From the NCBI GenBank assembly GCA_964355675.1, contig CAYHEC010000023.1, positions 1-60,124 of the forward strand: DNA of 60,124 nucleotides, given 5' to 3'. Both the position numbers and the translations under genes were made by a program. Below the pieces are notes generated by a model. It had not been told where the DNA came from. It searched no databases and worked only from the letters and a program-made list of their open reading frames with translations. Positions within the stretch are counted from its first letter, which is position 1, and every line of letters begins with the position of its first letter. The stretch is from CAMBDS01 sp964355675 (lineage in GTDB: Bacteria > Electryoneota > AABM5-125-24 > Hatepunaeales > Hatepunaeaceae). Shown here piece after piece: positions 1-8,486 of the stretch.

Positions 1-65
1 TCAAATCTCTACTCGAACGAATAAATCAACGAACTCTGAAAGTCCGCCCTCCAAGTACTACCATT

Positions 66-95
66 CTACTTCCGACCGCGGCGGGTCGGAAGTAG
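66..95. repeat. 12-bp perfect inverted repeat (hairpin)
   Basis: CTACTTCCGACC and GGTCGGAAGTAG flank the 6-base loop GCGGCG. It lies just beyond the 3' end of the minus-strand YfhO-like gene and could act as its terminator. No T-run follows on the minus strand, so it may instead be one of the many intergenic palindromes of this genome. Confidence 0.6.
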
Positions 96-109
96 AGACC
101 TGAACAACG

Positions 110-2824
110 CTACCAACGTTTTATCACTGCCGCAACTCCTACGCCAATAATCAGCAACAGAGAGATTAGACTCGTCCAAAGTCCTGCGTAGAAAAGCTTT
201 GGATGGAATTCGAACACTACTTTATGATCTCCCGCCGGGAGGGCAACTCCGCGCAAAACGCCGTCGGCGCGCAAAATTTCACCTTTTACGCCATCGATGG
301 TAACCGTCCAGCCTGAGGGGTAGTACTCGTCAGCAAGCACGAGAATCTTTGGCGACTGTAATGATGCTTCGATGACGACCTTTTCGGGTTCGTAGGAAGT
401 AATTTGCGCAGTGCTTAGCTTGGGATGCTCGAGCCTTGATGAATTAGCCACAGCCATTGAATCGTCAGGTTTGACAACGAAAGCATCTTTTTTGTCATCA
501 GATTGAGGCTCTATCGAAGGATTTCTGTCAAGAAACACCATCTTAGAAGGCTCCCATGTTCTCGTGACCATTTGAGACATGCTGGGACTTCCATCGGGCA
601 ATGCCCAAGTCGGATTATATGTTCCACGAATCATTGTGTTGATTGTTTCATCCAGACTGGCGCGGACTTGATACTCGCCCACCAACCTCGCTCGCGACAG
701 ACAGCCGGGATTGCGATACATAAACGGGCCTGCTCCGGGGCGATTCTCGCGAGGCATTAATTCTAAATGCCAGAGATTCGCCGGTCTGACGGCAGTCCCC
801 CGACCCTGTTTCTGTAACTCTTCAAAAAGGTAGTCGAGAGGCATAGTCAGTATAATATACTTCACATTGAGGACATCCAACACCTTTGGATTATGAAATG
901 CGCAGTCCCACGTCTCAAGGCCGGCGGCGGTCATCAATTTCTGATAGGCTCCCGGCTTGGCGCCGAAATAGCCTCCAACTGACTCAATGCCGAAGTAACT
1001 CCACCAGTTAGCTGGTTTATAGCGATTATCAAGCGGGGCGATGCGGTATTTTTCGGTCTCTTTTTGAAGCCTTTTAACGACGCCTTCGGGCTGAAAAAGA
1101 GCATCGACGGAGGACGGTGGTGTAAATGATACCAGCCGGGCATTGATGGGCCAGAGATCAATCAGAAACGCAACGAGAAACACTCCGCTCAAAGCCGCCG
1201 CAGGGATTTTTTTCTTACTCGCGGCCCAAACCAATCCGAGGAGGATCGCGAGCATGAACGATACGCGGACAAGATCGGGCTGAGCCAGTTGGCGCGCCGC
1301 ATCAAGCAGTTCCGGCGTGGTGCCGGGACGAACGAATCCGGCGATGGCGGCGTAAACCGTCTTGACAAAGCCATCGGACATGGTCAGAATTCCTCGCAAA
1401 ACCATAATACCAGCAATCCAGGCAATGACCTTGATATAGGTTTTAGAGAGAGTGCCTTCGCTGATTCTTTTAATCAGCGCTTCGAGACCTACGCCTGCGA
1501 GCAGAGCCATCGGTAATAACAACAGCACCTGTCCCATGACCGGCGCGCGGAATTTGTTGAACATCGGCAGGATGTGGTAGAACGGGCTGTATAATATGGG
1601 CAGATACTTTCCCCACGACAACACCCAAGCGGCGAGGGCAAGCGTCAGAGCGAATCCCCAGACTTTTCGTGGAGTTAAGGTCATGGCAAGAATCGCCAAC
1701 AGCAATACCACCACTCCGAAGTACATTGGGTTGTGTGTGAAGGGGGTGCCGTCGGGCGTTCCGACCGTTCCCCAATAGGATTCGTTGCCGAATCCAAAGA
1801 AATAAGGTTGCACGAAGGTGAGCGATTCAAGCGGATGAAAGCTCCAGCCGGTGGCGTAGTCCCACGAGACGCCTCCTCCGGTGGAGACAGCTTCGCCACC
1901 GCCTAAGCCGCCTCTGGTTGAGAAACGGGCGTAGTCGAGTACCGAAAGCCAGAGAACTGCCGATAACATCAGGGATAAAATCATTGCTCCAGTGAACCAG
2001 CCGACGAATTTTCCCCATGCCGGTACAGTGATGGCTTGGTTTGCGGCGACTGAAATTGCTGGTACGGGGACACTTTCCTTCTTTTGCAGGAATGCCATTA
2101 CTCCCCAGTAAACGAGGTAGAGTCCCATCAGCATTGCTCCATAGGCGGCAACCTGCGGATGCAGGGCAAGAATCTGCACTGCAAAAGCGGCTCCCAGCGC
2201 CGCCATTCTTCCCACTGAGGGTTTGGCGCGCAGACGTTCAAGCAGGAGCCAGATCAAGGGCAACCATGTCATCGCCATTAATTTCGATCCGTGCCCGACA
2301 TCGGAGAGAACGATTAACTGCGGCGAAAATCCGTAAGCCGCACCAGTCAGCCACGAAGCCAGCCGTCCGCAACCGTAATGTCTTGCGAGCAGGTAGGCAA
2401 GGAAAGCCGCAATCAAGTAATGGAAAAGCCAGATGCGGTAGTTGCCGCCGCCGAAAATATGGCTAAAAAAACGAATCAGGTATTCAGGAGGATAGACGAA
2501 AAGGGCGTATTGAAGGCTGGCAAACATCGGTAAGCCAGATAACATAGTTGGATTCCAGAGGGGGAAATGCCCCGACGAAATGGCTTCTTCGCCCATTTTG
2601 TACATTCCTGCCGCGGCGACCATATCGGCGGCTGGCGAGAGGTTTTTTCCCTGGAAAACTACAGGAGCAAAAAAAATCGCGATTAACAGATAAAGGGCGG
2701 CCAAAGGGACGAGGGCGCCGCGATGGTTGCTCCAGAATTGTTCGAGCAGTCCGGCTGATGCTGGAAGATTGTCAGTTTTGGGCGGCTGGGCAACTGAGTT
2801 GTCGGATCGCTTCGGTTTTGCCAT
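110..2824 (-). CDS. YfhO-family polytopic membrane protein
   Basis: This 904-residue protein has a short polar N-terminus and then about a dozen hydrophobic segments. These include one near residues 35-55, a pair around 135-245, and runs through about residue 560. A large soluble domain and a final membrane helix close the protein near residue 880. The early loop with SPAADMVAAAGMYKM and FPLWNPTMLSGLPMFAS matches the YfhO family layout (established knowledge: large bacterial membrane proteins related in fold to GT-C glycosyltransferases). In some Gram-positives the family transfers sugars onto cell-wall polymers; the substrate here is unknown. The ATG start is preceded by GAGGG about 11 bases upstream. 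It is the first gene in the window and is divergent from the next gene across a 433-bp gap. Confidence 0.8.
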   Translation of the reverse strand: MAKPKRSDNSVAQPPKTDNLPASAGLLEQFWSNHRGALVPLAALYLLIAIFFAPVVFQGKNLSPAADMVAAAGMYKMGEEAISSGHFPLWNPTMLSGLPMFASLQYALFVYPPEYLIRFFSHIFGGGNYRIWLFHYLIAAFLAYLLARHYGCGRLASWLTGAAYGFSPQLIVLSDVGHGSKLMAMTWLPLIWLLLERLRAKPSVGRMAALGAAFAVQILALHPQVAAYGAMLMGLYLVYWGVMAFLQKKESVPVPAISVAANQAITVPAWGKFVGWFTGAMILSLMLSAVLWLSVLDYARFSTRGGLGGGEAVSTGGGVSWDYATGWSFHPLESLTFVQPYFFGFGNESYWGTVGTPDGTPFTHNPMYFGVVVLLLAILAMTLTPRKVWGFALTLALAAWVLSWGKYLPILYSPFYHILPMFNKFRAPVMGQVLLLLPMALLAGVGLEALIKRISEGTLSKTYIKVIAWIAGIMVLRGILTMSDGFVKTVYAAIAGFVRPGTTPELLDAARQLAQPDLVRVSFMLAILLGLVWAASKKKIPAAALSGVFLVAFLIDLWPINARLVSFTPPSSVDALFQPEGVVKRLQKETEKYRIAPLDNRYKPANWWSYFGIESVGGYFGAKPGAYQKLMTAAGLETWDCAFHNPKVLDVLNVKYIILTMPLDYLFEELQKQGRGTAVRPANLWHLELMPRENRPGAGPFMYRNPGCLSRARLVGEYQVRASLDETINTMIRGTYNPTWALPDGSPSMSQMVTRTWEPSKMVFLDRNPSIEPQSDDKKDAFVVKPDDSMAVANSSRLEHPKLSTAQITSYEPEKVVIEASLQSPKILVLADEYYPSGWTVTIDGVKGEILRADGVLRGVALPAGDHKVVFEFHPKLFYAGLWTSLISLLLIIGVGVAAVIKRW

Positions 2825-3257
2825 GGTAATTTATCCCTCTTTAGTCTTTAATTCCTGGAGGGCGGGATTAATCCCGCCCTCCGAGCACAATAGGGCTAAT
2901 CAGTTATTTGTCCAAGCGGACGCCCTCGTCCGCCTGGACCTTCAATTTCTGCCACCCGCGCACGGCGGCAGAAGAGACAAGAACTCTCTTGAAGGCTCAA
3001 ATATAATATTTATCGAAAATATAGCAGACGGATGTTGAGAATGCAAAATACTTCAGGATCGTTATCGATTGTCTGCAAGGTATTTGTCCTGAATTGATAT
3101 CGAAGTGAAGCGTCATCGAATGTTTCCTGAATCAAGCGTGATCGATGGGATTCTGAAAAATATTTATCCCGTTCGCTTGTTTCATAATTTGCGAAAAGGG
3201 CTCCAAGCATTGTATATTGTGAGTTGCGAATAGTAAAAAAGAGAAGGAAGTTCGCCC
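2825..3257. other. divergent intergenic region with two palindromes
   Basis: This 433-bp gap separates divergent genes. It holds a perfect 26-bp palindrome (2857-2882, GGAGGGCGGGATT and its complement). It also holds an imperfect one (2910-2939) whose GTCCAnGCGGACG core matches the inner arms of the 142-bp MITE at 7787 and 49331. The stretch from 2990 to 3257 is AT-richer and probably carries the promoter of the 3258 gene, with an AAGGAAG ribosome-binding site near 3243. I see no convincing gene in it. Confidence 0.6.
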
Positions 3258-3764
3258 ATGCCGAAAAGTGAATTCTGGGATAAACTGAAGACCCGGCTGA
3301 TCGAGGTCTCGAATGCAGCGGCCGATTTTACTGAGGAGCAGGCTGTTGTTGGGAAGCTGAAGTTCGATATACTGAACTTGAACCGAAAAATTGACCGTCA
3401 CAAGCACGACATCGGAAATATCGTGCTCGAAATAAGTCAATCAGACGAGCCTTACAATCCGCTGGAAGACGGCGAGATTATTAAGAATATCGCGGGGATA
3501 CATGATCTTGAAGCTCGAATTGATTATAAGAAGGCCGAAATAGCTCGGGAAATCGAGGAGATTCGCAGTCGGCGCAAAGGCGTTGCCAAACCGGCTCCAA
3601 CCGTCCCATCACCGTCAGCAAAACCAGCGCCGAATTCAGCTCCTAAAGCGGCGCCTAAGAAGGCATCTTCACCCTTAAAGAAGCCTGTTGCGACCGCAGT
3701 GAAGAAAACGGTGGCTAACGAAACGACTGCAAGACCAGTAAAAAAAACGAAAAGTTCTGCGTGA
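3258..3764 (+). CDS. hypothetical coiled-coil protein with basic Pro/Ala/Lys tail
   Basis: The protein has 168 residues. Residues 1-105 are charged and helical, with heptad-like leucine/isoleucine spacing and no signal peptide, suggesting a cytoplasmic coiled coil. From about residue 108 the chain becomes low-complexity (KPAPTVPSPSAKPAP, then KKASSPLKK and a lysine-rich end), a composition resembling histone-H1-like tails. An AAGGAAG ribosome-binding site precedes the ATG. I do not recognise the family. The basic tail suggests nucleic-acid or polyanion binding, but this is inference. It stands upstream of the DegP gene on the same strand, 171 bp apart. Confidence 0.75.
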   Translation: MPKSEFWDKLKTRLIEVSNAAADFTEEQAVVGKLKFDILNLNRKIDRHKHDIGNIVLEISQSDEPYNPLEDGEIIKNIAGIHDLEARIDYKKAEIAREIEEIRSRRKGVAKPAPTVPSPSAKPAPNSAPKAAPKKASSPLKKPVATAVKKTVANETTARPVKKTKSSA

Positions 3765-3935
3765 AAGATCGTGCTCAATTTACTGCCAGATTCGACCTGC
3801 CTCAAATTTAACGGGAACCATCCCGCCCAATTGAACGTCTTTCTTACATAGACCGACCCGCACGGTGGTTAAACCGAGGCGGGTCAGGTTCTTTAGGGTT
3901 AAGAAGGAAATTCAAGTTACTAACAGGTTTATTAG

Positions 3936-5462
3936 ATGTTTCCAATAAATGGAAGACCTCGGCGGTTGTTTGCGATGATCAGTTTTGCGGCAGTGTGTGT
4001 TTCGGCTGGATTCATGCTTGCAACCGGTTGGGAAATGCCTGCGCAACTCGGCGCACGGCCAAATTTACTGCCGGCTTCGACCACGAGTGTCGTCGATTCC
4101 AACACACCTCTCGTGGATGACCAAGGCAGAAGTCCTTTTGTCAGGGTAGCCGAAACGGTTATGCCGGTGGTAGTCAATATCACTGCAGAGAAAAAGATGA
4201 CGAATCATCCGCAAATACCGATGGACATGTTCGATTTAGGACCTTTTTTCGGCGAACCACCACAGAATCGTAATCAACCGCCCCAATCCCGGATGCCTCA
4301 CGTTACCTCGGGAGGATCAGGAATGATACTGAGTCAGGACGGGTTGATTTTAACCAATAATCACGTCGTTTCCGACGCTGATGAAATAAAAGTCAAGTTT
4401 TCCGACAAAACAGAGCTACCGGCAAAATTGATCGGCGCCGATCCCGAAACCGACGTGGCTTTGCTCAAGGTCAATAAACACTTTCCTGCCGAACTTGTCG
4501 CCAAGCTGGGGAATTCTGACAACATACATATTGGCGACTGGGCGATAGCCGTTGGCAATCCGTTCGGGCTTGACTGGACAGTCACCGTCGGCGTCATCAG
4601 CGCTCGTGGTCGTTCAAATCTACGCATTGGTGGCGATGAAGGTCCATCGTATCAAGATTTTATTCAGACGGACGCTTCGATCAACTTCGGTAATTCTGGT
4701 GGACCTCTCGTCAATATCCGAGGCGAAGTCATTGGAATCAACACCGCGATCAACGCCCAGGGCCAAGGGATTGGCTTCGCCATTCCGATCAATCTTGCCA
4801 GTAAAGTTTCTCAACAGTTATTGGCAAGCGGGGAAGTTAAGCGCGGCTATCTTGGCGTTGTGCCGGGCGAACTTGAGGAAGTGAAGCGGGAAGCGCTTGG
4901 ACTGGACGAATCGGTTAAGGGGGTATTCGTTGAGTCTATCCAAGCTGACACGCCTGCGGACAAAGGCGGTCTTGAAGGCGGCGACGTAATCGTAGAGATG
5001 GATGGCAATCGGGTAGAGTCCGTTTCCGATTTTCGTTTTCGTGTTGCCGATCATCCGCCGGACAGCAAGCTTAGCATGATAGTATTGCGCGACGGTAAAC
5101 GGAAAGAGCTTGATTTTACGCTTGCCGACCGCAAGGAGTACATGAAGAAATCGGGTGAAGGTCCTCGCATAAAGAGTGAAGAACTTTGGCTGGGCATTCA
5201 GGTTGTGCCAACGGACGGCGTGCATGGGCAGAGAATGGGAATTCAGGATGAAGATGGAGTTCTTGTTGTGTCGGTTGCGCCTGATTCTCCGGCGGAGGGA
5301 TTGATCGAAACCGGTGACGTCATCGTCGAGATCGGCGGGGTGGAGATTGCTGGCGTCGAGGATTTCAAGGCAGTCTCGGAAAAGCTGAAGGATCGGAAGA
5401 AAGCCATTCCGTTCTGGGTGATGCGGCAGGGCAGAAGGACATTTGTGCCGATCAGGCCGTGA
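3936..5462 (+). CDS. degP: Do-like periplasmic serine protease (DegP/HtrA) with two PDZ domains
   Basis: This is a trypsin-like envelope quality-control protease of 508 residues. The N-terminus has a hydrophobic signal or anchor segment (about residues 12-30, FAMISFAAVCVSAGFM). The catalytic triad is complete: His143 in TNNHVVSDADE, Asp173 in ETDVALLKV and Ser254 in NFGNSGGPL. Two PDZ domains follow: about residues 305-400 (YLGVVPGEL, ADKGGLEGGDVIVEMDG) and 415-505 (WLGIQVV, AEGLIETGDVIVEIGG). The length and layout match full DegP/DegQ rather than single-PDZ DegS. A rho-independent terminator lies about 40 bp downstream, so transcription probably ends with this gene. The start is the first in-frame ATG; the upstream AGGAAA is rather distant, so a start a few codons later is possible. 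Confidence 0.95.
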   Translation: MFPINGRPRRLFAMISFAAVCVSAGFMLATGWEMPAQLGARPNLLPASTTSVVDSNTPLVDDQGRSPFVRVAETVMPVVVNITAEKKMTNHPQIPMDMFDLGPFFGEPPQNRNQPPQSRMPHVTSGGSGMILSQDGLILTNNHVVSDADEIKVKFSDKTELPAKLIGADPETDVALLKVNKHFPAELVAKLGNSDNIHIGDWAIAVGNPFGLDWTVTVGVISARGRSNLRIGGDEGPSYQDFIQTDASINFGNSGGPLVNIRGEVIGINTAINAQGQGIGFAIPINLASKVSQQLLASGEVKRGYLGVVPGELEEVKREALGLDESVKGVFVESIQADTPADKGGLEGGDVIVEMDGNRVESVSDFRFRVADHPPDSKLSMIVLRDGKRKELDFTLADRKEYMKKSGEGPRIKSEELWLGIQVVPTDGVHGQRMGIQDEDGVLVVSVAPDSPAEGLIETGDVIVEIGGVEIAGVEDFKAVSEKLKDRKKAIPFWVMRQGRRTFVPIRP

Positions 5463-5502
5463 TACGGACACGCTAAAGCTGTGAACTCTAAACGATAAGT
5501 CG

Positions 5503-5542
5503 AAAGCCGTCAACTCTTGAGTAGTTGACGGCTTTGTTTTTT
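5503..5542 (+). terminator. rho-independent terminator after degP
   Basis: A perfect 13-bp stem (AAAGCCGTCAACT at 5503-5515 and AGTTGACGGCTTT at 5523-5535) with a 7-base loop is followed by GTTTTTTG. The loop and stem resemble the GTCAACYC hairpins at 41840 and 57961. Confidence 0.9.
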
Positions 5543-5591
5543 GATATATTGATTATGAAGGTTAAGGCTGAGGTTGAGGTTGAGCGGTGGC

Positions 5592-5662
5592 GTCAGATGC
5601 CATCATCTGACATAGGATATTGATAAATATTTTATTTAGCTGTCACGTGAGGCACATGACAG
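5592..5662. repeat. two short hairpins upstream of nadB
   Basis: GTCAGATG-CCAT-CATCTGAC (5592-5611) is perfect. CTGTCACGTG-AGG-CACATGACAG (5640-5662) has one mismatch. Both belong to recurring families: the first resembles 46501-46525, the second 57937-57961. They lie 24-95 bases before the nadB start and might affect its leader RNA. Confidence 0.65.
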
Positions 5663-5685
5663 CACTTTAAAACAAAGTAACAAAA

Positions 5686-7284
5686 TTGCGCCAAACTGAT
5701 TTTCTCGTCATCGGGTCCGGCATTGCCGGGCTCTCATTCGCGTTGAAGGTTGCTTCGCGCGGATCGGTCATCCTCGTCACTAAGAAACAGGATACCGAGT
5801 CGAACACCAACTACGCCCAGGGCGGAATCGCCGTTGTGCTCGGCGGAGTTGACTCGTTCGACCAGCACATCGCCGATACACTTCGCACAGGAGCCGGTCT
5901 TTCCCGCCGTAAAGCCGTCGAGCTGATGGTACGAGAGGGACCTCGCCGCATTGAGGATCTGATTGGGCAAGGAGTTGAGTTCTCCTACCAATACAAAGAT
6001 GGCAAACGAGTGCTTGCACTCGGACGCGAAGGCGGACACACTCAGAGCCGTATCGTTCACCGCGCTGACCATACTGGGGCTGAGGTCGAAAAAAGTCTCA
6101 TCCGCCGTTGTCAGGAACATCCCAATATCCAGATCGAGGAACACTCGGCGGCTGTCGATCTCTTGATCGAGCAGGATAAACGCTGTAGGGGCGCTTATAT
6201 CCTCACTCCGACGCGTGAGCTTGAGATGATTTTCGCATCCGTGACTTTGCTTGCTACCGGAGGCTGTGGCGAGGTCTATCTTCATACGACCAATCCTCCA
6301 ATAGCTACCGGTGATGGCTTGGCGTTGGCTTGGCGCGCAGGCGCCAAGATCGCCAACCTCGAGTTCATGCAGTTTCACCCGACCGCGTTTTACCAGAGCA
6401 GTATCAGCGAAGGGACGTCGTTTCTTATCAGTGAGGCAGTGCGTGGATTTGGCGGCGTACTCCGCAGGCAGGACGGAACGGCGTTTATGGCTCAGTACCA
6501 CCCGATGCTCGATCTGGCTCCGCGGGACATAGTTGCAAGAGCAATCGACCGTGAGATGAAAACGCGCGGGGATGACTTTGTGTACCTCGACGTTACCGCC
6601 AGACGACCTGATGAGACTCGCGAACGTTTTCCGTCGATATATAAACGTTGTTTACAGAACGGCATCGACATTACCACCGAGTGGATCCCGGTCGTACCGG
6701 CGGCGCATTACATGTGCGGTGGGGTCGTCACCGACCTGAAGGGTCGAACGAGCATTCCGGGACTTTATGCCGCGGGGGAGGTGGCTTGTTCGGGAGTGCA
6801 TGGCGCGAACCGACTGGCGTCGAATTCGCTCCTTGAGGCGGTAGTATTTTCGCACCATGCCGCCGAGACGGCGGTGGAGGAGCTGTTAAACACGAAGGGA
6901 CGAAGGGACGAAGAATTCAGTTCCACATTTGCTGTCAACACAGATATGGCGACGGAGGAGGAACTTGTGTTGATCTCCCATGACCGGTTTCATATTCGGA
7001 AACTGATGTGGGATTATGTTGGCATTGTTCGTTCGACTTTGCGGCTTGAGCGTGCCCGGCGGCGGGTTGACCTGATCCGCGAGGAGATCGAGGATCTTGC
7101 CAGTCGCTCGCGACTGACGGAGGGCGTGATTGAGCTAAGGAATATCGCTCTGGTGGCGTCGCTGATTATTCGGATGGCGCTACATAGGAAAGAATCGCGA
7201 GGCTTGCATTTTACGACGGATTATCCGGAAATGCTCCCGGGGAAGGCGAAGGATACGGTGATGAGGAAGAGAATTAATAATTAA
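5686..7284 (+). CDS. nadB: L-aspartate oxidase
   Basis: This FAD enzyme oxidises L-aspartate to iminoaspartate, the first step of de novo NAD synthesis. It has 532 residues, the usual size. The dinucleotide-binding motif GSGIAGLSFAL starts at about residue 9. Flavin and active-site signatures follow: NTNYAQGGIAV, HRADHTGAEV, NPPIATGDGLALAWRAGA, FMQFHPTAFY, SEAVRGFGG, APRDIVARAID and VPAAHYMCGGV. The conserved C-terminal GEVACSGVHGANRLASNSLLE motif region (about residues 363-383) and the helical cap are present. The start is TTG, directly before the expected RQTDFLVIGSG sequence, and no better start exists. The partners nadA and nadC are not in the window. A short octamer repeat (6893-6913) lies inside the gene. 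Confidence 0.95.
   Translation: MRQTDFLVIGSGIAGLSFALKVASRGSVILVTKKQDTESNTNYAQGGIAVVLGGVDSFDQHIADTLRTGAGLSRRKAVELMVREGPRRIEDLIGQGVEFSYQYKDGKRVLALGREGGHTQSRIVHRADHTGAEVEKSLIRRCQEHPNIQIEEHSAAVDLLIEQDKRCRGAYILTPTRELEMIFASVTLLATGGCGEVYLHTTNPPIATGDGLALAWRAGAKIANLEFMQFHPTAFYQSSISEGTSFLISEAVRGFGGVLRRQDGTAFMAQYHPMLDLAPRDIVARAIDREMKTRGDDFVYLDVTARRPDETRERFPSIYKRCLQNGIDITTEWIPVVPAAHYMCGGVVTDLKGRTSIPGLYAAGEVACSGVHGANRLASNSLLEAVVFSHHAAETAVEELLNTKGRRDEEFSSTFAVNTDMATEEELVLISHDRFHIRKLMWDYVGIVRSTLRLERARRRVDLIREEIEDLASRSRLTEGVIELRNIALVASLIIRMALHRKESRGLHFTTDYPEMLPGKAKDTVMRKRINN
6893..6913. repeat. octanucleotide repeat inside nadB
   Basis: CGAAGGGA occurs about 2.6 times in tandem in frame and encodes TKGRRDEEF, at the boundary between the FAD domain and the helical cap. 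The sequence around it is not otherwise repetitive. It parallels the octamer array in the glycosyltransferase gene at 8961. Confidence 0.7.
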
Positions 7285-7321
7285 TAATTAATAATTAAGA
7301 TTTTAGAAGGCAGAATGAGGA

Positions 7322-7359
7322 ACGCGCCAAAGGCGCGTCATTCCCGCGCAGGCGGGAAT
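7322..7359. repeat. double hairpin between convergent nadB and hicB-like genes
   Basis: Two adjacent perfect hairpins, ACGCGCC-AAA-GGCGCGT (7322-7338) and ATTCCCGC-GCAG-GCGGGAAT (7340-7359), lie between convergent genes. They may act as a bidirectional terminator. Similar sequences recur at 41795-41830. An AT-rich heptamer run (AATTAAT) precedes them at 7273-7300. Confidence 0.6.
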
Positions 7360-7364
7360 CCAGA

Positions 7365-7673
7365 TTAAATTGGCATGGGTCTTCGAGATCGAATACGAGC
7401 TTTTACTTCTTCAAAACTGACTGGTTCTTCATGCTCTCGGGAATCGGCGACTAAATTGTCGTATTCATCTTCAGTCAAGACGAGTCCGGCTGGTAACGCC
7501 TCGCCATCAGCAATGCGATCTGCAAGATGAGCGTGGATAGCTTCGCAAATGTTCTTATATGCTTGGCCTCGTGTCTTTCCGTTCGAATAGCAGCCCTGCA
7601 ATGCCGAGCACTCAACGAAAAAGCCGCCGTCTTCGCTGGGTTCAATAATGACTTTGAGGTTATAGATTTTCAA
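7365..7673 (-). CDS. HicB-like antitoxin-family protein, solitary
   Basis: This 102-residue protein has the HicB-type fold signature: a short beta strand, EDGGFFVECSALQGCYSNGKT, then a helix with EAIHAHLADRIADGEALP. HicB proteins usually pair with the small RNase HicA. No HicA-like ORF is seen on either side, since the upstream gap of 341 bp holds a MITE. The C-terminus (SFEEVKARIRSRRPMPI) is an extra helix. The start is TTG at 7673. The protein is probably an orphan antitoxin or a HicB-fold regulator; function is inferred from family only. Confidence 0.7.
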   Translation of the reverse strand: MKIYNLKVIIEPSEDGGFFVECSALQGCYSNGKTRGQAYKNICEAIHAHLADRIADGEALPAGLVLTEDEYDNLVADSREHEEPVSFEEVKARIRSRRPMPI

Positions 7674-8014
7674 TTTCGCAACTCGTTAGGAATTTTGATT
7701 GACGGAATCTAATGTGATTTAAGATACTGAATCTGGGGTTGGAAAGCAAGATCGGCAGATTGGGTAGTCAGTGGGGCGGATATCCTGAGTTCGTTGAAGT
7801 ATTCGATAGAATGCCGAGAGTGTCCAGGCGGACGCCTTCGTCCGCCGAGCATTCAAGCACAAAATAAGCGCGGACGAGGGCGTCCGCGTGGACAAGTCAG
7901 CGCAAATTTTGAATATTTCAATGAACTCATCCTATCCGCCTCATGCCCGCGTAGGCGGGCATCCATCTGGGGATTGCCAGACAATTAAAGTGGTATTGTC
8001 GTTAATGATTGGTT
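7674..8014. other. intergenic region carrying MITE copy 1
   Basis: This 341-bp gap lies between two minus-strand genes. Its centre is the 142-bp MITE listed separately. The rest includes GCCCGCGTAGGCGGGC, a further short palindrome at about 7945-7960. No gene is seen. Confidence 0.6.
7787..7928. mobile_element. 142-bp MITE, copy 1, with 5-bp target duplication
   Basis: The element begins GAGTTCGTTGAAGTATTC and ends GAATATTTCAATGAACTC, terminal inverted repeats that differ at 2 of 18 positions. It is flanked by the perfect 5-bp duplication ATCCT (7782-7786 and 7929-7933). An inner inverted repeat pairs a GTCCAGGCGGACGCC arm with GGGCGTCCGCGTGGAC, so the whole unit can fold into a long hairpin. 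It has no coding capacity. A second copy of exactly the same length lies at 49331-49472, about 92% identical by eye. The insertion split a GGCGGATA...TATCCGCC palindrome. Confidence 0.85.
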
Positions 8015-8383
8015 TTATTGGAATTTGTGCACGGCTTTGGCATGGATAATTGTAGTTCTCGAAATATAGAGTCCAAACAAGAATACCGTGTACCTTTGAT
8101 CGGCGTAAACGTTGATTAATTCACTTCCCTCGATTTTCTTGGCGTTTTGTATCGCGTCCATGTAAGCGGAATGATAACCACGATTGAGTCCAGTTGGGAT
8201 AATCCAGAGTAAATAACCGACTGTTGCTTCGCCTTTTACGTCACCGACTACTTCGAATCTATCCGGGTGTGTCAAATACTCTTCATTCACCAAAGGAGGA
8301 GTCAGTGGCGTAGTCACAGAACAACCGGCGAAAGAGAAACTCATCAGTAAAAGAGCTAAAATCGGGAAAACAGAGCGATTCAT
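8015..8383 (-). CDS. small lipoprotein, TRL/DUF6567-like
   Basis: This 122-residue protein has a lipoprotein signal peptide ending in the lipobox FAGC (Cys20). The mature part (GEATVGYLLWIIPTG, YMDAIQNAKKIEGSELINVYAD) resembles small envelope lipoproteins of the TRL or DUF6567 type; this assignment is tentative. A GAGGAG ribosome-binding site precedes the ATG. It is transcribed divergently from the glycosyltransferase gene, 103 bp away. No function is known. Confidence 0.7.
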   Translation of the reverse strand: MNRSVFPILALLLMSFSFAGCSVTTPLTPPLVNEEYLTHPDRFEVVGDVKGEATVGYLLWIIPTGLNRGYHSAYMDAIQNAKKIEGSELINVYADQRYTVFLFGLYISRTTIIHAKAVHKFQ

Positions 8384-8486
8384 TTACAAACTCCTCTTCA
8401 CGGCTAATATTTGATTGCCGGAATTCGTGAAAGCTCCTGTCGGAGCGTTGCTTGCTTAGGATGGAATCAAAATATATTCTATTATA

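Noticed and set aside
2041..2466. 141-residue plus-strand ORF
   Set aside because: It lies wholly within the YfhO-like gene on the other strand, has low-complexity basic composition and no ribosome-binding site.
3010..3210. Small ORF in the gap before the coiled-coil gene
   Set aside because: No ribosome-binding site, no family, and it covers the likely promoter region.
8481..8486. TATAAT as a promoter for the glycosyltransferase
   Set aside because: It abuts the ATG, so transcription would start inside the gene; no -35 is positioned suitably.
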